A DNA stretch of 64,000 nt from Mesaphorura yosii. Its lineage: Eukaryota > Arthropoda > Collembola > Poduromorpha > Tullbergiidae. The notes under the pieces were generated by a model, which was not told where the DNA came from, did no database searches, and saw only the letters and a list, made by a program, of their open reading frames with translations. Location of the stretch: assembly GCA_009869945.1 (NCBI GenBank), contig WIXG01000030.1, forward strand, positions 124,001 through 188,000. Reading direction: 5' to 3'. The position numbers and the translations under genes are program-made. Of this stretch, positions 33,324 to 45,620 are shown one piece after another; position 1 is the stretch's first letter; the number at the start of each line of letters is the position of its first letter.

Positions 33324-36300
33324 TTTGAAGATGTGGTTGACTTACTTCAAAATTACTACAATAATCCTCAATTATTGTTACCTAATAGCATGCACAATAT
33401 AGAAATAAATTTCACTTTTTGCAAACTACGGAAACTCAACGTACAAGATTCCCACTTTCCCGCTCCATGAAAAGATTCTGTGAAGAAGTGCAGCAGGTAG
33501 GAACAAAGTAAACGGTTGAGCTCAGGACGTTGAGTGATACGTTTCGTGAATGCAGAATTTAATGGCGTCGGACTATTGACCAACACTGATAGTTGCTCTT
33601 CTTCTTATCTTGTGCTGATAATGAATAAGACTGAATATGCCTGACTGCCTAAATAGTTCCAATTTAAAATATCAGAATTATTGGGCCTAAGTTTCCAAAT
33701 GCGGGAGTTGCTAGAACTCCTGCAGGCATCGCATCCGACTTTCAGCATTTGGATGTCAGCAATGCTTATGTATGATAGATGAATATATCACTTCATTGGA
33801 AACAAAGTGGGAACAAAGGGAAATGCTATATTGTATAATTTTCGATTTCCGGATAATTTTAGGAGCATTGTGATTGTTTGACTGTTTGGCGTGCCACGAT
33901 TTATTCCTCGTCTTTTCTGTCTTGGGGTTTCTGCAGCAAATAATCTGAATTTGAAGCTGGCTTGATGTCTAAATGCAAGTCATCCTGGCGCCAAGCACGG
34001 TGCCCTCCAGAGAAATCATAAAATAACTTGTAGCTGACGCGAGTGCACAGAAGAAATGCGGCATAGTGAAAAAAGTAGCTTCTTTGCAGGGCGAATTCTT
34101 CTCAAATGATGACGTGACTTCTATAATCAGTCTTTGAGAACTTGCGTTTACTGCATTGATCCTTCAATTTATGGATCGTAACATCCAAAATTTTGCTCGG
34201 TCGTAATCTGCGCGTGTGAAAATGTCTTCACAATTAAATAGACGCAGTAAATGCCAAAGATTCAATGTTGGAGTGTGTGAGAATTCTATGCGCATATGGA
34301 GGAAGAGCAAATTACCATCTGTAATGTCAGAAAGTAATAAAATTCAGAGCTTTCTCCGTCCTGAATGTGGCGCACAGGCTGGCACACACGAAACAAGTAG
34401 ACCAGACGGGAACGCTGTTGAAGTGAGAGTGCTCGGTGCTTGGAAAAGATGGTTTTGAGATGACGTCAATCCTTTCGTTCGTCGGTTACATCACATTGAT
34501 ACAAATATACACATTTTATATGCATCGTTATATAAAATAGAATCTCATTTTATGTTTATCTCGTCGAATCCTTCAGTGTCTTTTTTATGTGCAATATTTC
34601 CAAACACAAGCGCCGAGCTTACACTTTTAGTTTGTCTTCTCCACTCCGCCTTACTTCATCATTCCAATCTCCGGCTTGGCTCGTCCCACAAAAGAATATT
34701 ATTGAAGCAATAATTCTATAACGTGGCACCCATTTTATGGCAGCGTGGTGTGAAGTTTACGGAAAGGTTACACAGGAGCGAACAACTTGCCACTCCAGTG
34801 CTTATGTATGCAAATAAGCATTGGTGAGAGCGGAGAGATTCGACGGTTGCTCACTTTTCGGTTCCGTGGAAATGCCAACCCATGAAAAAGGGAAATTCCA
34901 TATTTTTAACGTCAGCAGGGTCTAATTGTCTCAAGTGGAAGCAACTGCACGCGGATGAGAAGTGAGAACTGTGTCTGTGAAATGCGAAACTCATGAGCGT
35001 GTGAACGTGAAGCGGCTGATCTTTTGATCAGTGTGTGCTAATGGCTAAAGGTCAACAACTATTTATAAAGCAAAAAATAATTGCATTAGTTAGAAAGTGA
35101 GGACACTCTGATCTTTGCCTTCGTCGGAAATAAGTCCTCCTCTCAAACAATCTAACGAATCTAACGTGTATAATTTCACTAATGCAGTTCACATGTAAAT
35201 TTATGTAACTCACTTTAAAATAAATCACTCTTGTCTGCATTGCACTGTGACCATTTGCATTGCACCGATAAGGACTGAGGCCTCTCTTGTGCCATGGTCA
35301 TGGCTTGGCTTGGACAGCGTTTGAGTAGGAAGTGAGGGCTTTTAGCGGCGACAGAGTCCAGGAATCCATCAGAATTTGAAGTCGATTTAAATGCGCTTGA
35401 AATGTTTTCCTGTAATCTCTGGCAAAAAGAACTAAAAACATAAAAGTAATTGCGTGGCTGAGTGTTTTTGATTTTCACAGTTTTCGAAAGGCCGTCAAAG
35501 ACATGATCACCTCGTCATTGCTTTGCTCGCTAGTCGCTTTTCGCAGTTCATGCTTTCTTCTTCTAATCCTTCGTTCGTCGTGAGTCAAAGCCAGCAGGAA
35601 AGTGACACACCAGCCATGTCAGAGTGCCATACAAAATATTTTTGCTGCCGATTTAAGGAGGTCAAATCCACTTCCACACGGGACACCGACAAGAGAATAA
35701 GTGATGTACGCACTCAGAGTTTGCATAGCTCGTCAGTCGTGTCTCCGACGTGTTCTCTTTGGCCACCAGCCGCATGTAATATGATCAAGTACAAATACAT
35801 TAGGGAAAGTCGAGGAAAGCTCAAACAGAAGGAAAGCGAGTGAAGTGAGCGGCCGCCGCGTTGACAAATGGGAAAAGGAAATTGGGTTGGATGTATAAAA
35901 GATGCAATCTCTGAAAATGTAGAGCTTCCTCGTCTGCTTAGGAAAACGATACTTTTCATTTCAGACAGGCATGCAAAATGCAAACTTATTCGTTTTCGAC
36001 ACTGGTTTGTTGTCAGTTAAACTTGGAGTAAAGTCGGGAGTTCCAGTCGCAGTCTCACGAAGATAACGCGGACGGCGGAAAGCTGAGAATTTTTTGTCCC
36101 AAATATGATAACGACATACAAGTTTCATGAACAAGAAAAATGTTTAGGCCATCGGCATCAGACTGCGTTGCGCGTGTTGCAGTCATGTTATTTTTATCAG
36201 AATAGAGAGCTCAGCCATTCCAGCCTACTCGCCCGCCGTGGGTAAAATAATAGGACGAAGTTTGATACTTTGCATGGGTTGCTTGACTCACAAAATTTCA

Positions 36301-39300
36301 ATTCACCGGCTTTGGCCTCCGTGGATGAAGATATAAAGTTAAGACGCTTCGCTTACTCGATGCACTACTTTTCCGGCTTTAACAACTTTTCAGCAAATCT
36401 TTTAAGACAGAAAATACAAAGACGGCTTGAAATCTGAGCCAGAAATTGTGCACGCATCGCGCCGACCGTAAAGACTATTTTTGTATCAGCCTTTCACATT
36501 TTCATGGAAGAACAAATATAAATTTAGAAGAGCTGACTTTGTAGCACAGACTTTATGTATAGTAGTTTTAAAAGTTTAACAGTGAAATCTCCGGTGCAGC
36601 AGCGCCAGGACACGATACGCTTTCCTTCAGTGGTCAAATTAGCCTCCGCGCCAAAGTTAGTTAGCTGAATCTGGTGGTGCTGGTCTTGTGGTCTGGGATG
36701 GAAAACAAGATTAGGCTCTCGAACGTCGTCTCGTCTTACTTTGCTTTCTTCCCTCGAAGTCCTTGAGTTGATGTTGATGCCGTATTGCAGTAATCCCTCC
36801 CTTCGGTCGGATGTGCAAAGCAATAAGGCATGCCATTTAATTAGTGATGGCGAACGTGCATTCGATCTAAAAGCCCGCAAACCATAATCCTCCTAAAGGG
36901 TTATATTATGCTATTAAGGAAAACGGTGAACGTCATGGAAAATTAATCATGCTGATAAAGCTAGCCAGAAGGAAAATAAATACAAAAATAAATACCACTT
37001 TCCAGATGAGTTAGACAGACAACGTCAGACTGCGCCTCGTGTAAATTTTTATCCAAAGTTGACCAAACTGTAATTGGAATTTGAAAGATCAAGGATAAGA
37101 ATGACGTAAGTTGGCGGAAAAATGAAAGTGGTAATCAGTAATCAGAACCTGGGATGGAATGGGAGGAGAAAGCAGGCGAAAGTAAATAAGGCAGGGCGCG
37201 AAGGGAATTAGTATGCTATATTAAACATCTCAGGCAAACAAAGCCAATTAATTAGTCTGGATTCGTATAGTCTTGAAGGAATTGGCTACTTGATTCAATT
37301 TGCATTTGCAGAAGCAGAGGAGAAGGAAGAATCCCATGAGGAACGAGAATCCCATTCGAGCTGTATAACCACTCCGGGCTCGTCTTGTGCTTAATTCAGA
37401 ACCAAAGTGAAAGCTGCAAGATTGAAGAAGGTGAGTCGAGGTTCAAGTCATCTCATCTTGGTGATATATTATTCATTCAGATATATAATTATATATGCAA
37501 CTTAGTCTATGCACAACGAGGAGTCATGTAGCTTAATGAATATTTAATTTCATTATCCATATGCGTACAGTTAAGTGATAGACGGATTTTTATAATGTTG
37601 TACTGAAAGCCTGTAGACTTTTGAGTATCATTTCATCCTGAAATACAAACAAGATAAAATGGTTCCATTAGCTATGCATACATTTGACGCGATACCTCCG
37701 CGGGTCCTGGGTACAAAGTCAGCCTCCGCAGGCGGAGCAGATCAAAGCGAACGTTAAAGAAGAGTCAAGAAGACTCAATTGGCCAATAAAGCGTCCGAGT
37801 CACTTTCACTTCATTTTTCCGCGCTACACAAACACAAATAAAAGTTTGCCACAAGAAAATAAATCAATTCTCAATTACATTACAGCTTTCTTTCGCTCCG
37901 CATCCTATCTTTTACTTTTACCTGCGCACTTTCGATAATCGTGTTTCCCTCAATCTCTACTGCGATATAATGAGTTAATAAAATATTGGAGTTTCTCAGG
38001 AGAGCGCAAGAGAACAAATTCTGGATAATACATGAGCTAAGTCACTCATCCACCATTTCTCTCTCGGCTCTGTCTGTCTCAATGATCGTTCGTCCATTGA
38101 TTGAACAAATAGAACTCGTCCGGCAAGAAAAATGATTGCTTTTTCCTCCCGCTTCGGTCTCAACCTTTCCAGCCTGCTCATCGTAAGCTTCGTAGCATCT
38201 CGTGATCAAGATGAGGTGGTGGCTTGAGTATGTGTGCAAGTGATGTGAGTTTTCGATTTTTAGGTTATTACTGGATGAAATATATAAACGGAGAAAGAGA
38301 TAAATTGAATTTAAGTAAGCCCAGCGCTCAACCTGCGAAAAACAAGAGAAAGCGCTTGACTTGCGAGAGAGAATAAAATAGATAGGGCAGAGTCTGACTG
38401 ATTCCCGGACTCATAATGCATTAATACTGCTGCTACCTCGAACGACCAACGAGAGCCGAGCCAGAACGCTCATGACGACAGAGTTGAAGATGCAGGAGTA
38501 ATAATGGCAGTCATGGTTTGGAAAAAAGACCTAGATTAGAAAACAGCACCGAACGCGGTGCTCAACGGTCTCCTTCGTATGGGAAAAACTCGAGTGCACG
38601 AAAAACTCTCTGCTCGAGTCAGAATTGTGAAAGAAAGTCACTCCCAGACTTCAAACACTTTCTGGTAGGAAAGTAAAGAAGCAAGGAAGGCCACCCTTTC
38701 TATTTCTATTCAATTTAATCTATTAAACTATATTAGATTTATATGCTCTCCATATTAATTCAAAAACCCTTTCTTCATTCCAGTTTTCAATCAATTTTAG
38801 CCCGTACATTTTTGGTTTCTTTTTCTTCCAGAAGTTGCAGAACAGAAGAGTCGGCTTTCTACAAAACCGACTGTTCTACAAAGCTTGAGTCGGAAGACAG
38901 AATTGCATGAGTGTCTGCATGTCAACAAGCTGTCAGGAAATTCAATTTGATGACAGATGGTAGGCTAGAGTAAATTAATTCGTTCCTTATTTGATAAGTG
39001 CTGCTCACTTCAGCTTCAGTTACAGTGCAGTTGGATTAACTGAATATTATGCAGCAGGCACGTGGGATTCTTATCCTTTGCGATCCGAGGTATCGTTTCA
39101 ATTTATGAACATTCCTTTATGCGATATGAGAGTACTAATTTTATTGTTTATGAAACTACGGAGCTGGAATTCATGATCCTACTCAAGGCTGTCTGCCACA
39201 CTCCTGAACAATAATCCGAGTCACAGTCGCAATAAGCGTGGCATAAGCGTAAGTCTGGCTCTGTGAGTCTGAGTGGTAGTTTGGTGGATGATGGTATTAT

Positions 39301-39739
39301 TATTGTGAAACTTTGTAAACTTTCAACAAGTGGATCATTTCTCACAGATCCTTTTCATTTATTATTGCATTACTTTCCGGAAGAACAGACATGAGCACAA
39401 TGCATTGCGATAGCGCAGTAGATTCCAAATGCACAATATGACATATTACGATTATTATAAAACAGTGAAACTCTGTTCGAAATACAACTTGCCGCTTGAC
39501 GTTGTCGGATATCAGATGCATGTGTGCAATGATTGCATGAACACAAAAGGGGCAAGATAAAATACTTTTGTGCAATTGTAATCTTTTAGAATTGTAATAT
39601 AAATTATTCGATTTGTTAGACCGGAAAGGGTCTCTCACTATCTACCTCCTGCCTGCCACACGTTTTTGCGTATTCAAATCCAGAAATAAGGTTAATACAC
39701 GCATAGAAGTAATCAATTCTCATCCAGAAATCTAACCTG
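33324..39739. other. 6.4 kb non-coding region downstream of KChIP
   Basis: No convincing coding exon. It includes the presumed mS37 promoter, a TATAAAAG near 35893, CAGTCGCAGTCTC at 36044-36056 and AGTCACAGTCGC at 39219-39230. On the minus strand, about 39148-39345 holds an open frame containing NDPLVESLQSFTIII, a possible alternative last exon for KChIP. Confidence 0.4.
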
Positions 39740-42700
39740 TCAGTCTCTGCAACTGTGCGCCGCGTGGCATTGTACGCAGCAGACACAAATACAAAGAGCA
39801 CTGCTAAACATCGCGGTACTATTTTGAACTTTCTCTTGTAATAAATCAAGTCGCATAACCTTTTGCTGCAGAGCGATGTTGCTAAACCGTGTATTTAGTT
39901 CCACCGTTGCGTTGAAACTAATGAAACTAATGATAGTTGTATACTACGTGATTAGTTAGCGTACGACACCTTGCTTACCTTGCCTTTTGCTTCGACCGCG
40001 CTTGTTGTACTCTGTACCCAGCAAACTAATTAAAACTTTTGCTTTTACTTACTTTTAAGCAAGAGTCGAGGAATTCTTCAATAGTTACAATACCATCATG
40101 ATTTGTATCAAACTTTGAAAATATTACTTCAGCGTGATCACGAGTTTTTCGGTTCGATTCTTCGGCCTGCAATCAGAAAGTAAAGTTATTAAGTCGCCAG
40201 AGTAAGGCAACAGAAAGAATTCGAGGCTTCGGGAAAGTTTATCGGATCTTACTTGTTTCGATACACCGACCAAGTCATGGATCGCAGAAATTATATCGTA
40301 AAACTCCCGCTTTGTGATGAATCCATTGCCGTTGAGATCGTAGAGTCTCGAGAATATCCACTTAAGCTTCTCCCGGTTTGAACCACGAAGGAGGGTCGAG
40401 AGTGTGAGAACCATGTCCTGCAGGGAAAATGCGAACATTAAAGGATATACGCTTTTATCGGGATAAAACACATTAAAATGGCACCTAAAGCATCAGGTGC
40501 TGATTTCTCATCGTTTAATGTGTTGTATAACAGTAATTGCCGTGTAATAAAAATGTAACAGAAAAAAGAGAAAAGACAATGCAAACAAAGTGGCGCTGGA
40601 AGTTCATTCTTCAAATTTCAGTCCATTAAAAATTAATCAGAACGAGTTCTTAGGAGGGGCATAACAGGATGGCACTTTGCTCAGATTCAGACATCTGTGT
40701 CGTCATGCACCATTCCATGAAGAAAGCTAGGGACTTGTTTTCGCCTCTGTCGCCGTATATTTCTCAATCTGTGCTCTCTGTCCTCGCTCAAGGAAGTCTC
40801 GGAGTGCATGGACGACAAGCATGAGATTCAGGACAGAAACATGAAATATTTCAGCACCTGTGTCAGGCGTCAGACTGGCGCAAACAGGAGAGGTGCGTAA
40901 TCAAATCTAATCTGTTTAAAAATTAACCACGTTTTTACTACCATGTTTAGGATTGTAACTGACTCGGGGTTGCCTGCTTGCATTGCGGCTCGGACGTGCC
41001 TGGAGCCTGAAGCAGTGTTCTTCACTTTTTAACACTCTACAAAAACTGTCCCAAAGGAAAATAAAAACAGGACATGAATAATTTTTTTACTGCTGTGTAA
41101 TAGTTGCAACTTATCAACGAGTCAGGGCCGTATTTGGTGTGGAAAATAGAAACAAAATTGAAACTTGCTAGCGGGCAGGCGGTCCTGTTGCATTGCAGTA
41201 AAATTTAGAGAACGAAATAGTTCAGAGGTTAGGCGTGAGCAGTAAAGGAAAAGATTCGGCTTCAAAAGGATGTTAATTTGCGCAGAATGGCAAGCAAAAG
41301 GAGGAGGTATTGCATGCAATATTAATATTTCTGCTCAGCACGACTGGAAGGAACGCGTATGCAAAACTGAATTCGAGGTTTCGCATTCTCACGCGACATT
41401 GAATCTAGTTCAAGGCAAATAACCACCCAAAATAAATACATAGACGCAATCATAATAACGTCATGTAGAACGAGCGTGCCATTTACCATAAGAAAGTCAA
41501 AACACAGGCATGCATTCTAATGTTGCCTTTTGCGAACGCGACGTTATTAAATTGCGGAAATATTCTACCTTGAAAGTAATGGCTCCACTACTTGTAATGT
41601 CGAATGCTTTGAAGACCAAGTGAGCGTATACAGACGAATCTGAAATGAGAACAAACTCAGAGTAAGATGGATTGTAAACATAGAACAAACGTCAAATTTT
41701 GCGGGACACAAGAGCAGAGGACCCTACGGCTGGGCTGAAATCATAAGCAAGAAGCTATTCATTTTGCTACAAATGTAAAGTGTCTCCATCGCTGCTTAGA
41801 ACGCCATTTCTAATTCCAAATACGGTATCGCGAGTCAATGGAATTGGTCAGGCAAGCAGCGAGTGGCAAATGGAGATAAACGACAGCGTTCTTACTTCCA
41901 TATGGAAAGAATTTGGCGTATATGTCTTTGAATGTGTCTTCTTGGACAATTCCGCCGGGACACTCCTGCAAGAAATGAAATGAGAAGAAAAATGTACAAA
42001 ATATCCGCTTCAGCTTAGAAATACACGAGAAATAAGAGAGAGAAGTTGCAGCTTCTGTGCAGGGCACTGCGCTGTGCAGAAATTGAAAGTAAATTACGTT
42101 GCGAATTGGAGAAATACTTACAATAGATTACATTCATTGTCGTACGGCAGTACGCATGCAGCAGCGTTTTGAGAATGTGAGCTTACATTTTATTGCGTTT
42201 TACTCTTTCGAACGTAGCATTATGGGTTTCCATCCTCTCAGTCTTTCATTCAGACGGGAGAACTAGCTGTTCGTTGTGCATGCTGATGGATTTGAAAAAT
42301 TGCAATATAAGTAAATGGAAATAATGCAAAACTCTGCACATAAAGAGTTCGTGTTAAACCTCATTTTTATCTCACTGGTCATGCACTTGCACTGCTTTCC
42401 TAAGTGTGCCCATGAGAAGAAGCACATTTCTATTTCGTGCACCGTCGATAAGCAACAGACAACCCGAATGCACACTGAGTATGTAAACACGCTGCTGCTG
42501 CTTTCATTATACTCGGGAAGTGCTCGATATTTGAACATTGCATAACACATTTGATGTGCAGGGCAAATTCTCATCAACTTCGTGTCGAAACCTCTGTCGG
42601 ACGAGGTGAAAATGCAATGCATGTCCGACTAATTGAATCGATACAGTGGGGAATACAGGATACAGCAAGCCAGGAATTCGAATCTGTTCCCATGTACAGC

Positions 42701-45426
42701 GCATTAACACACCCACCCATGAATGCCAACTGCCAAGGTATACCGCAGCGAGGGCTATAACTCTTTCGCGGAATTCTCATCAAAGGGATGGAGTGGAACC
42801 ATGTGGTTATATTTAGTACCATCATTGGCAGCGGGCTCGTGTTCTTTGTGCTAAACAAAACACGTACACAGAAAACGATACGTCGTACATTATTGTGCAT
42901 TTAAATTCTTTTCGCACACGTTTAACCGGAGGACAATGCCACAGCGCTCTCCACGCCGTGATGCTATGCTAACTAGTACAATTGTACAATTGAGGAACAC
43001 CGAGTCTATTTGCTCTCCGTGCACGTTGCGGATAACAAATTGAACATGAAGCTCATAGCGCAACGGAAAAGAAAGCTCGCAAGGAGCTGTGTCTCGAATT
43101 TTCGCAAGGTTTCCTCGCGGCGCTGGCCGCAACCAGAAAAATTAAACTTGGCGAGATGCAACTATTTTTGTAACTCATCTTCTTTTTCTTCCACGCCGGA
43201 CTATTTTCGTCGTCATCATTGTGGCCGTGATTGTGTGCTGCTCGGTTCCCACTCAGCACCGCTCTGACTCTAACAATGTTCCTTCGAGATAGAGATTTAT
43301 ATGCCCATGTCCCCCGTTTTCCGTCCATGCCTTCTTTCTTGGTGCCTGCGGTCCTTTTCGCATGGCGAAACTATGTTGGTTACCATTTTTAAGTATTCGA
43401 GAGGAATTTCATTTAAATATTGTATTCCTTTATTGCACTTTCCTCCGGCGGCTGGAGCACCACGTCATTCTCCATGAACTCAATTTTTTATCCCGCTTTA
43501 TCAAATTTCCTCTTACATCACGCACCCACTGGCCTTAAAATTTTCCTTTGTGCCACGCATTGTTGGAGCGCACTCAATAGGAAAGCCAAGTCGAGTCAGT
43601 CGAGGTTCCATAAAAGGCAGCGGCCCGTCACTATTGAAATCTCAAGCACAAGAATACAAACTTGGGAATGAGATATGGATTTTCGACGAGCAAACATGAG
43701 TTCACTCGACCGGAAAGAATATCTTCTTTCTTCCAGTGACCAAGTCAATACACAGCGTTCACAGTACATTGCGTTCGCACCGAGCATGAAGCGAGTCTTT
43801 ACGCGTGGAGAGAAAGACAAAGCAGAAAGTTTCGAGATAAGGCACACATGAAAGTAACTAACGGCGACGGAAGACTTAATATTCGATTAGTTTATTCTTT
43901 TGAGAAGAGATGATAAAAATCTTGAAAGGAATCACGAACAAGAATAAGAAACGCGAGGTACAGCGTTTGGCATTTGTCTGGATGTCTCTGGCAATGATGT
44001 GGGCTGTTCTTTGGCTGCGCCCGCCAGGCTACCGCCATGGTTTTGACACGTCACAATCATTCTAATGCGCCACGGCAGTTATGAATAAGGAGTGACATGA
44101 TTTTATAATGCGACTTTATTGCGTGTAAGTACATGAATAACATACTGAGAAATATTTCGCACTTGCTAGAAAAATATATAAGCTGAGTGGCTGGTTCCGG
44201 GGAATGATTTTGTATGCTGGAAAGCTGATGTCGCCAATTTACTAGCCGTACCAATCGAAAGCAGACTGCAGGTTACAATTATAATTATGTACTTGGAAAC
44301 ACGAACACGAATGTTTCTCTGTGAACTAGGAGAGTCAAATCGACACATGCAACAAAATTACACATTTACCGTCGTCTCATGTCATGTTCAGTTGAAAGTT
44401 GAAATCCGCAACTCGTGTTCTTGTAAATGTAATTGCATCTATTGAATATAATTCCTTTTAGTTTGAAGAGATGAAGGGCTGGAAATACAAACTGAGTCTA
44501 CAGCTTTTAGCGTGTGTTGCGTGCCACAAAAAAGTTCAGGCTTCGGCTTGAGAACGAACCCGAGGCAAAATACGGAAAAACATTGGAAAGCGCAATGCCA
44601 CGGGTGACTTATTTTAAATCATTTACAAGACATTCACGTTTATTTGAGTTTCTTGTTTGCTGCCATCGTTTTCAACATTAGCCATTGTCGTGCGTTTAGC
44701 GTACTGTTAAAAGGGTCTTCCTGCCAAAGCGAAACTACGGAACAAGTCTCCGGGATGCTTGTTTTTGTTTTTGATTAAACTCCCAAGATAGTAAGTTCGA
44801 ACGAGCAGGAAAGGAGCGATAGTTTCCGAGACGGAGACTGAAAGCCAGAGTACCAAGCCTAACTGTCCTAAGAAAGTTGAAGCATCTAAGTTCATAAATG
44901 CTATCACATTAAAATAAATTCTCTCCTACGCACCCTCACGCCGCAACAGAAAAATCGCTGCTCGAGTCATTGTATTTCTATTTGAATGAATATAAAATTA
45001 AACTGACCTTACGCTGTTCCGAGAATGGACCATTATAGAAGAAACAAAAGACATTCCGGAATCGAAATGCTAACAATAATGGGACAAAAGGAAAAAGAAC
45101 AGGCTGAAGTTAACTCGAAACGGATTCTCGACTTCCTCTTTTCAGTGTCTCAAGGTGCTTTAATTTGAAACTACGACGTCTTTGCCCTGGACACGATGCA
45201 CAGACATGCAACTTCTCCCACGCCTTGCAGCGTATTGCAAAGTTCTTACCTGCTTGAATCCTCTGTAGAGGAATCTAATTTCACTCTTCGTAAACTTGGT
45301 CTGCTCGCACAGCTCTTCCAGGAACGGCCGGTAGTAGTGCGCTGGAAATACGGGATTGGCGCCCATGAGGTCGGGGTCATCTTGACCCTTTTCTTCACTG
45401 CTAACGCTCGTTGTCTCAGACATCAT
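39740..45426 (-). CDS. Kv channel-interacting protein (KChIP family neuronal calcium sensor)
   Basis: KChIPs are EF-hand subunits that control trafficking and gating of Kv4 potassium channels. Exons: 45250-45426, 41896-41965, 41569-41639, 40253-40417, 40053-40166, and a tentative last exon 39740-39865; total about 240 residues. Diagnostic segments are FTKSEIRFLYRGFKQ, ECPGGIVQEDTFKDIYAKFF, SVYAHLVFKAFD, LSTLLRGSNREKLKW and DGIVTIEEFLDSC. EF2 (DITSSGAITFKD) is degenerate, as is usual; EF3 (DLNGNGFITKRE) and EF4 (DTNHDGIVTIEE) keep their calcium ligands. The last exon is the weak point. The one chosen has clean splice sites (AAA|GTAAGT, CTGCAG) and reads QKVMRLDLLQEKV, then a Cys-rich end. The alternative near 39148-39345 reads NDPLVESLQSF, closer to the family but needing a shifted donor. 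Introns reach 3.3 kb, unlike neighbouring genes. Confidence 0.87.
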
Positions 45427-45606
45427 GACTAGAGTAACGTAATTTATTTAATCACAATTATTTTCGGGTGTAATTCGCGTGCTATCACAAGATTGCCTGC
45501 GTTATCACGTACGTAATGTAAAGTAGCAAAATATGTAGTTGTAGCTTTCGCCGACGAGAATCACTCCATTCACTCGCGGTTCTTTGAATGAACTTTGAGG
45601 CTGCTA

Positions 45607-45620
45607 CAGTCACGGTCTCG
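45607..45620 (+). repeat. CAGTCACGGTCTCG motif, copy upstream of KChIP
   Basis: CAGTCACGGTCTCG, 181 bp upstream of the KChIP start codon (the gene reads leftward). Near-identical to 21991-22004. Confidence 0.35.

Noticed and set aside
40151-40160. tRNA B-box-like GGTTCGATTC
   Set aside because: It lies inside a KChIP coding exon, with no A-box or cloverleaf around it.
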